Assembly (NCBI GenBank): GCA_963528625.1
Contig: CAURVQ010000019.1
Location: 1-27,926 of the forward strand
DNA length: 27,926 nucleotides
Origin: CALHVR01 sp963528625
GTDB lineage: Bacteria; Fusobacteriota; Fusobacteriia; Fusobacteriales; Leptotrichiaceae
Direction: 5' to 3'
A program made the position numbers and the translations under genes. How positions within the stretch are numbered: the stretch's first letter is position 1; each line of letters starts with the position of its first letter. The notes under the pieces are model-generated. The model worked only from the letters and a program-made list of their open reading frames with translations, did no database searches and was not told where the DNA came from. Positions 23,579-27,926 of the stretch are shown one piece after another.

Positions 23579-23995
23579 ATTATACAAAGAAAAATACATA
23601 CCTTATACGATGTTGGTTTATCCTATATAAAATTAGGTCAACCAAGTACACAGTTAAGCGGTGGAGAAGCACAAAGTATAAAACTTGCTACTGAACTTTC
23701 TAAAAGAGGTACGGGAAGAACAATCTATATACCTGATGAACCTACAACAGGCTTACATTTTGCTGACATACATAAATTAGTAGATATATTAAGACATCTT
23801 TGAGATAGTGGAAATACAGTTATAGTAATAGAGCATAATCTAAATGTTATTAAAATAGCTGATTACATAATTGATATAAGACTTTAAGGTGGAGATAGTG
23901 GTGGTACAGTAGTAGCTGCTGGAACTTCGGAAAAAATTATAAAAGTGGAAAATTTATATACTGGAAAGTATGTAAAAAAGTATCTTGAAATATAG
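23579..23995 (+). pseudogene. uvrA: 3' remnant of a uvrA-type excinuclease ATPase gene
   Basis: One frame gives KIHTLYDVGLSYIKLGQP, then LSGGEAQ (ABC signature), DEPTTGLHF (Walker B region), NTVIVIEHNLNVIK and a C-terminus ending KKYLEI and TAG 23993, the order of the last ~140 residues of UvrA. Two in-frame stops interrupt it (TGA 23801 and TAA 23885), and the residue before DEPTTG is Pro where UvrA has Leu. Nothing of the first ~800 residues is present and no ribosome binding site precedes it. It is a decayed fragment, probably brought in or left behind by rearrangement together with traX and the transposase remnant. Confidence 0.85.
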
Positions 23996-24091
23996 CTGAA
24001 TATAAATTTTATACTGTATACTGCACAATTCCATAAAAAATTTTTAATAATAATATAAATTAAATTTAAATTTTATTATGAGGTAGATAAT

Positions 24092-24844
24092 ATGTTTTAT
24101 TATGTAAAAAAAGAAGGTTTAGATGCGTCTACTGTAAAAATAATAGCTATAATAGCTATGACAGTAGATCATCTTACATGGCTTTTATTTCCAGGTTTAC
24201 AAAAAGAGTGGTATATTTTATTTTTACACGCTATAGGAAGACTAACTGCACCTATTATGTGGTATTTTATAGCTGAAGGTTCGTACTATACTAAAAATTC
24301 TAAAAAATATATATTAAGATTATTTATATTTGCTTTTATTTCACATTTTGCATTTACTTTTTGTTTTGGGTTAAATCCCATACCTTTTAGTGGAGGTATA
24401 TTTAATCAAACCAGCGTGATGTGGTCTTTAGCCCTAGGTGCTACCTTAATATATATTTTAAATAAGTATAAGCCGGCTTTTTTACCTAGCTTATTACTCA
24501 TTTTATTAGTAGATTTACTTAGTTTTCCTGCAGATTGGTCATGTATTGCTTGTATATTACCTTTTTTCTTATATATACATAGAGATAATTTTAAAAAGCA
24601 AATATTAGACTACATTATCTTCGTTGGAATTTATATTATAGTATATTTTATATTTATAGATAAGACATATGCTATTTTACAGTTATGTACTCTCTTGAGC
24701 TTACCTATATTAGGCTTATATAATGGTAAAGTGGGTAGAAATAAAACTATGAAATGGGGATTTTATATTTATTATCCGGCACATATGATAATAATAGGAA
24801 TTTTGCGTTTGATATTATATGGAAATGTAAATATTTTATTTTAA
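24092..24844 (+). CDS. TraX family membrane protein
   Basis: 250 residues with about seven to eight hydrophobic segments. The order KIIAIIAMTVDHLTWLLFP, AIGRLTAPIMWYFIAEGSYYTKN, YILRLFIFAFISHFAF and near the end GFYIYYPAHMIIIGIL is that of the TraX family (PF05857), whose F-plasmid member acetylates the pilin N-terminus. Chromosomal relatives are common and probably acylate other substrates; no pilin gene is nearby. Ribosome binding site GAGGT is present. Its neighbours are a uvrA remnant and a transposase remnant, so it is likely acquired. Confidence 0.85.
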   Translation: MFYYVKKEGLDASTVKIIAIIAMTVDHLTWLLFPGLQKEWYILFLHAIGRLTAPIMWYFIAEGSYYTKNSKKYILRLFIFAFISHFAFTFCFGLNPIPFSGGIFNQTSVMWSLALGATLIYILNKYKPAFLPSLLLILLVDLLSFPADWSCIACILPFFLYIHRDNFKKQILDYIIFVGIYIIVYFIFIDKTYAILQLCTLLSLPILGLYNGKVGRNKTMKWGFYIYYPAHMIIIGILRLILYGNVNILF

Positions 24845-24926
24845 GATCATAAGTTAATTGTATTTTATTTTCATATAAGATAGCTTATAAGTATCTAAAA
24901 AATATAGTGAAAGTGAAAAATGATAG

Positions 24927-25313
24927 TTAAAAGGAATTACATCTTATTTGATAAAGTGTAGTTCCTTTTAAATTTACTCTAACTTTATTGTAAAATTCTA
25001 TATATTCTTTAATTGTTTTAATTGCTTCTTCTTTGGTTCTAAACTTATCTTTATTTAACTTATTGTAATAACATTCTGATTTAAAAATACCCCAAAATGA
25101 CTCTATAGGAGAATTATCAGGACAATGCCCTGGTCTTGACATGCTATGTGTAATATCTTTTGTCATATTTTTGAACATATACGATGTATACTGAAACCCT
25201 CTATCACTTTGTAATATATCAACATCATTAATATTTATATCTTTATATGTAGACTTAACTTCTTTATCTATTGTTTTTACTAAATTTATTAATTCTAATT
25301 CTTCCTTACTAAT
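24927..25313 (-). mobile_element. IS3-family transposase remnant (C-terminal part of the DDE domain)
   Basis: The frame is open from just after TAA 25314-25316 to the stop at 24927, 128 codons plus the stop, without a proper start. It encodes DILQSDRGFQYTS (second Asp of the DDE triad), SMSRPGHCPDNSPIESFWGIFKSE (third acidic residue) and a C-terminus with IKEYIEFYNKVR, all typical of IS3/IS150-type integrase cores. The first catalytic Asp, the helix-turn-helix part and the left end are absent, so it cannot move by itself. The stop codon sits in a hairpin (AAAAGGAA with TTCCTTTT, 24929-24969) probably close to the old element end. Confidence 0.85.
24929..24969. terminator. Hairpin at the 3' end of the transposase remnant, possible bidirectional terminator
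   Basis: Arms AAAAGGAATTACA and TGTAGTTCCTTTT with one mismatch and a 15-nt loop; T-rich on both sides. It may end traX transcription from the left as well. Confidence 0.5.
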
Positions 25314-25348
25314 TTAATTATTTTTATTTAAAATAACATACTCTTCAA

Positions 25349-25383
25349 AAAAAGCCTCAGAATACAAATCCTGATGGCTTTTT
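25349..25383 (-). terminator. Terminator of the manA-manC operon
   Basis: Minus strand AAAAAGCC, CAG, loop, CTG, GGCTTTTTTT. It starts about 20 nt after the manC stop. Confidence 0.8.
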
Positions 25384-25401
25384 CATTTTTTATTTTATTA
25401 A

Positions 25402-26472
25402 TCACAAATACTCCACTCTATTACAAATTTTTAAATTATTAATAATTTCTTTAACTTCCTGTGTATTATCTTTATTACAAATCAATAGTGCATCTTTTGT
25501 GTCAATTATTATTATATTTTCCAATCCTACCGTTGCAATCAACTTATCTTGAGCTTGAATAATTGAATTTTTAGTCTTTATTGTTATTGTATTTCCCGAA
25601 ATAACATTCCCATCTTGATTTGTTTTGTTTATTCTTTCAAGCGACAACCAACTACCAACATCGTCCCATCCAAAATTACCCGGAACAACATAAATGTTCG
25701 TTGCTTTTTCCATTATTCCATAGTCAATAGATTCTGATGGCATTTTGCTAAACACTGCTTCAAGCTCTCTTTCATAATTCTCTGTTCCTACAATTTTTCC
25801 AATTTTTTCTAAACTACTATATATCTCAGGTAAATATTTTTTAAAATTATTTAAAATTGTTGATACTTTCCAAACAAACATTCCACTATTCCACAAATAT
25901 TGACCTGAAGCTAGATACTCTTTCGCCTTTTCTAAATTAGGTTTTTCTACAAATCTTTCTACCTCATAAACATTTTTTACACTTTCCAACTTTTCTTTAA
26001 ATTTTATATATCCATAACCTGTTTCCGGATAATTTGGTGTTATTCCAATAGTTACTAAATTTTCTCCTTTTTCAACAACTTCAATTGCCGTTTTCAAAGT
26101 TTCTATAAACAATTCTTCAAATTTAACTAAATGATCTGCTGGAAGCACTATCATTTTTGCATTCTTATTTTTCTTTGCTATATGCATTGCAGCTAATCCA
26201 ATACAAGGTGCAGTATTTTTAGCAATCGGCTCTAAAATTATATTTTCTTTAGGCAAATTAGGTATATGCTCCTGCACTAATTTTTCATAACTTTCATTTG
26301 TCACAACATATATATTTTCAATTTCTACTAATGATTTTAATCTCTCTACCGTATGCTGTATCATAGATTTTCCATCATCAGTCAATGTCAAAAACTGTTT
26401 TGGCATATTCACTCTACTTTTCGGCCAAAATCTTTCTCCTTTTCCCCCTGCCATTATTACAACTGATATCAT
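25402..26472 (-). CDS. manC: Mannose-1-phosphate guanylyltransferase
   Basis: 356 residues. It makes GDP-mannose from mannose-1-phosphate and GTP. The nucleotidyltransferase loop VVIMAGGKGERFWPKSR, KQFL, EPIAKNTAPCIGLAA, VLPADHLV, FVEKPN and WNSGMFVW are all present and in order, with the C-terminal left-handed beta-helix part (NVISGNTITIKTKNSII). The protein stops there: it has no cupin-type phosphomannose isomerase domain, so it is the monofunctional short form, consistent with a separate manA just upstream (57 nt). Ribosome binding site AAAGGA. GDP-mannose is likely used for surface glycans; the phosphomannomutase is not in the window. Confidence 0.93.
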   Translation of the reverse strand: MISVVIMAGGKGERFWPKSRVNMPKQFLTLTDDGKSMIQHTVERLKSLVEIENIYVVTNESYEKLVQEHIPNLPKENIILEPIAKNTAPCIGLAAMHIAKKNKNAKMIVLPADHLVKFEELFIETLKTAIEVVEKGENLVTIGITPNYPETGYGYIKFKEKLESVKNVYEVERFVEKPNLEKAKEYLASGQYLWNSGMFVWKVSTILNNFKKYLPEIYSSLEKIGKIVGTENYERELEAVFSKMPSESIDYGIMEKATNIYVVPGNFGWDDVGSWLSLERINKTNQDGNVISGNTITIKTKNSIIQAQDKLIATVGLENIIIIDTKDALLICNKDNTQEVKEIINNLKICNRVEYL

Positions 26473-26529
26473 TTTTCTTTCCTTTATTATTTTTATATTT
26501 CATTAATTATAATATTTTTTACTTTTTCT

Positions 26530-27501
26530 CTATTCAATTATTGTTCTTAAAATTTCTAATTCTCCAATTAACTCAATATCTATTCCAACTGGAATTAATA
26601 CCGTTTCCCCTTTTTGAATTAAAACTTCTTTTTTCTCATTATTTAATGTATATTCAATTTTTCCTTTTCCATTAAGTATTGAATAAATTATCATACTTTT
26701 TTCATTTACATCTTCAAATTTTTTATTAATTTTCATTTTATCTATTGAGTAATATTTTTTCTTAATTATATTTTTTCTATTTTCATCATTAGAAAAATCC
26801 GTATTTATAACTACAGCTCTTGCATCAAAATCAATTACATCCGCTGCTTCTTTTAAATGTAATTCTCTTTTTTTCCCATTTTCAACTCTATCAAAATCAT
26901 AAATTCTATATGTTATATCTGAATTTTCTTGTATTTCTGCAAAAAGTACACTTCCTTCAAGACTTGCATGCACCATTCCCGGATTTATATCGATTAAATC
27001 GCCTTTTTTTACGCTTATCTCCTCAAAAAGTCCCGAAAAATCATTTTTTGCCGTTTTTTCTAAAAATTCTTCTTTTGTAACTCCTTTTTTCATTCCCATT
27101 ATTAATTTTGCATCTTTACTAGCTTCCATTATAAACCAAGATTCACTTTTCCCTAATTCATTATGTTTTTTCAACGCAACTTCATCATCTGGATGCACTT
27201 GAATTGAAAGTCTATCATTTACATCTAAATATTTTATTAATAAAGGAAATCTATTTCCATACTCTTTATAGACTTTTTCTCCTACTAATTTTTCTTTATA
27301 TTCATCTAAAATTTCTTGTAAAGTTTTTCCTTTCAAATCTCCATTAGCTACAATTCCCATCCCGTTTGGGTGTGCTGATACTTCCCAAGATTCTCCAATA
27401 TTTTTATCTTTTGGTAAAGTCATATTTAAACTTTTCTCAAATTCTCTTCCACCCCATACTTTTTCAATAAAGACTTTTTCAAACTTTAACGGATACAACA
27501 T
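26530..27501 (-). CDS. manA: Mannose-6-phosphate isomerase, class I (short form)
   Basis: 323 residues, matching the short Firmicutes-type ManA. It interconverts fructose-6-phosphate and mannose-6-phosphate. The N-terminal VWGGREF, IGESWEVSAHPNG, LSIQVHPDDE (metal ligand His), GKSESWFIM (Glu ligand) and INPGMVHA (His ligand) are intact, followed by EIQENSDITYRIYDFDRV. GAGGGAT lies upstream of ATG 27501. It is transcribed with manC, feeding mannose toward GDP-mannose. No convincing promoter could be named in the AT-rich stretch upstream. Confidence 0.92.
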   Translation of the reverse strand: MLYPLKFEKVFIEKVWGGREFEKSLNMTLPKDKNIGESWEVSAHPNGMGIVANGDLKGKTLQEILDEYKEKLVGEKVYKEYGNRFPLLIKYLDVNDRLSIQVHPDDEVALKKHNELGKSESWFIMEASKDAKLIMGMKKGVTKEEFLEKTAKNDFSGLFEEISVKKGDLIDINPGMVHASLEGSVLFAEIQENSDITYRIYDFDRVENGKKRELHLKEAADVIDFDARAVVINTDFSNDENRKNIIKKKYYSIDKMKINKKFEDVNEKSMIIYSILNGKGKIEYTLNNEKKEVLIQKGETVLIPVGIDIELIGELEILRTIIE

Positions 27502-27799
27502 TACTATCCCTCACTTTCACGATTTTATTCAAAATTTTTATTATTTAATTCATAATAATATTTTCTTTTTATAATTCTTTATAACTCTTAATTTATATAA
27601 TTTCACTATTTTGAACCACAACTATTTTATATTTTTTCTACTTTAATATAAGAGTACCCCTTCAATATTCATAACTTTTTAGTTTAATTTTCTCTTTTAC
27701 ACAATATTTACAATATCTATATTTCAGCTAACATTTTACACGAAATTAAATATAAATTCAACTTCTATTTAAAATTACAAATAATTTATAATAAAAAAA
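27502..27799. other. AT-rich intergenic stretch upstream of manA
   Basis: About 300 bp between the tRNA terminator and manA. It must contain the manA-manC promoter, but several A/T-only matches compete and none is clearly better. No ORF with a ribosome binding site was found. Confidence 0.5.
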
Positions 27800-27838
27800 C
27801 TTCAAATTATATATGACTGTTTTACATATTATTTGAAG
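27800..27838 (-). terminator. Terminator downstream of the tRNA-Phe gene
   Basis: Minus strand CTTCAAAT and ATTTGAAG form an 8-bp stem, extended inside by further A/T pairs, followed by seven T. It lies about 35 nt after the tRNA 3' end. Confidence 0.85.
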
Positions 27839-27873
27839 ATTTATATAAATATTTTAATTTTTTTATTTTTGAA

Positions 27874-27926
27874 TGGTGCCCAGACGCGGAATCGAACCAC
27901 GGACACAGGGATTTTCAGTCCCTTGC
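27874..27926 (-). tRNA. tRNA-Phe (GAA), 3' part; 5' part beyond the right edge
   Basis: On the minus strand the anticodon arm AGGGA, CTGAAAA, TCCCT gives anticodon GAA (Phe). The T arm GTGG/TTCGATT/CCGC and an encoded CCA end (27874-27876) follow. Only 53 of about 76 nt are in the window; the D arm and 5' acceptor strand are missing. Confidence 0.93.

Noticed and set aside
24927..25178. An independent 83-residue gene starting at ATG 25178
   Set aside because: The same frame continues upstream with SDRGFQYTS, a conserved transposase motif, so the ATG is internal to a truncated IS3-type transposase.

Overview
The window comes from a very AT-rich, double-membraned bacterium, most likely a Leptotrichiaceae member of the Fusobacteriota (Leptotrichia, Streptobacillus or Sneathia type). 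Reasons: a trimeric autotransporter and a beta-barrel protein ending in Phe point to an outer membrane, yet the gene order accB-accC-asp23-amaP-nusB is the one usual in Firmicutes. The genus is an inference.

Layout. (1) 1-4555, minus strand: a trimeric autotransporter adhesin running off the left edge, preceded in the same transcript by a small secreted protein of unknown function; both are read from a good promoter near 4806-4834 through a leader of about 240 nt. (2) 5190-7840: no conventional genes, but a tandem array of about 0.5-kb units. Each complete unit encodes on the minus strand a 22-23 residue hydrophobic peptide with a strong ribosome binding site, its own promoter and terminator, and on the plus strand a divergently transcribed RNA of about 55 nt. 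Each RNA carries an 11-15 nt stretch perfectly complementary to the start-codon region of the peptide mRNA of its own unit. I read this as five tandem type I toxin-antitoxin modules plus one orphan antitoxin whose toxin has been deleted. The modules are separated by long nested palindromes. This is the most interesting part of the window. (3) 7838-9349: comM, whose stop codon lies inside a half copy of the array palindrome. (4) 9457-13909, minus: an accB-like gene, accC, asp23, amaP, nusB and a CynX-type MFS transporter, as one probable operon. The BCCP-like protein has Gly where the biotinylated Lys should be. (5) 14129-15289: an outer-membrane barrel protein with its own promoter and terminator. 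(6) 15419-21762, minus: a lysophospholipase-like hydrolase, a cysteine desulfurase, a frameshifted HAD phosphatase and dnaE, probably an operon, divergent from guaA (21903-23456, plus). (7) 23460-25320: a small accessory patch holding a decayed uvrA 3' end, a traX-family gene and an IS3-type transposase remnant. (8) 25402-27501, minus: manC and manA (fructose-6-phosphate to mannose-6-phosphate, and mannose-1-phosphate to GDP-mannose; the phosphomannomutase is not here). (9) 27874 to the right edge, minus: the 3' part of a tRNA-Phe gene, with a terminator at 27800-27838.

Functionally the window mixes housekeeping genes (replication, GMP synthesis, Fe-S sulfur supply, fatty-acid synthesis, rRNA antitermination, GDP-mannose supply) with surface proteins and a dense RNA-regulated small-peptide array. 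All calls come from reading the sequence; no database search was run.
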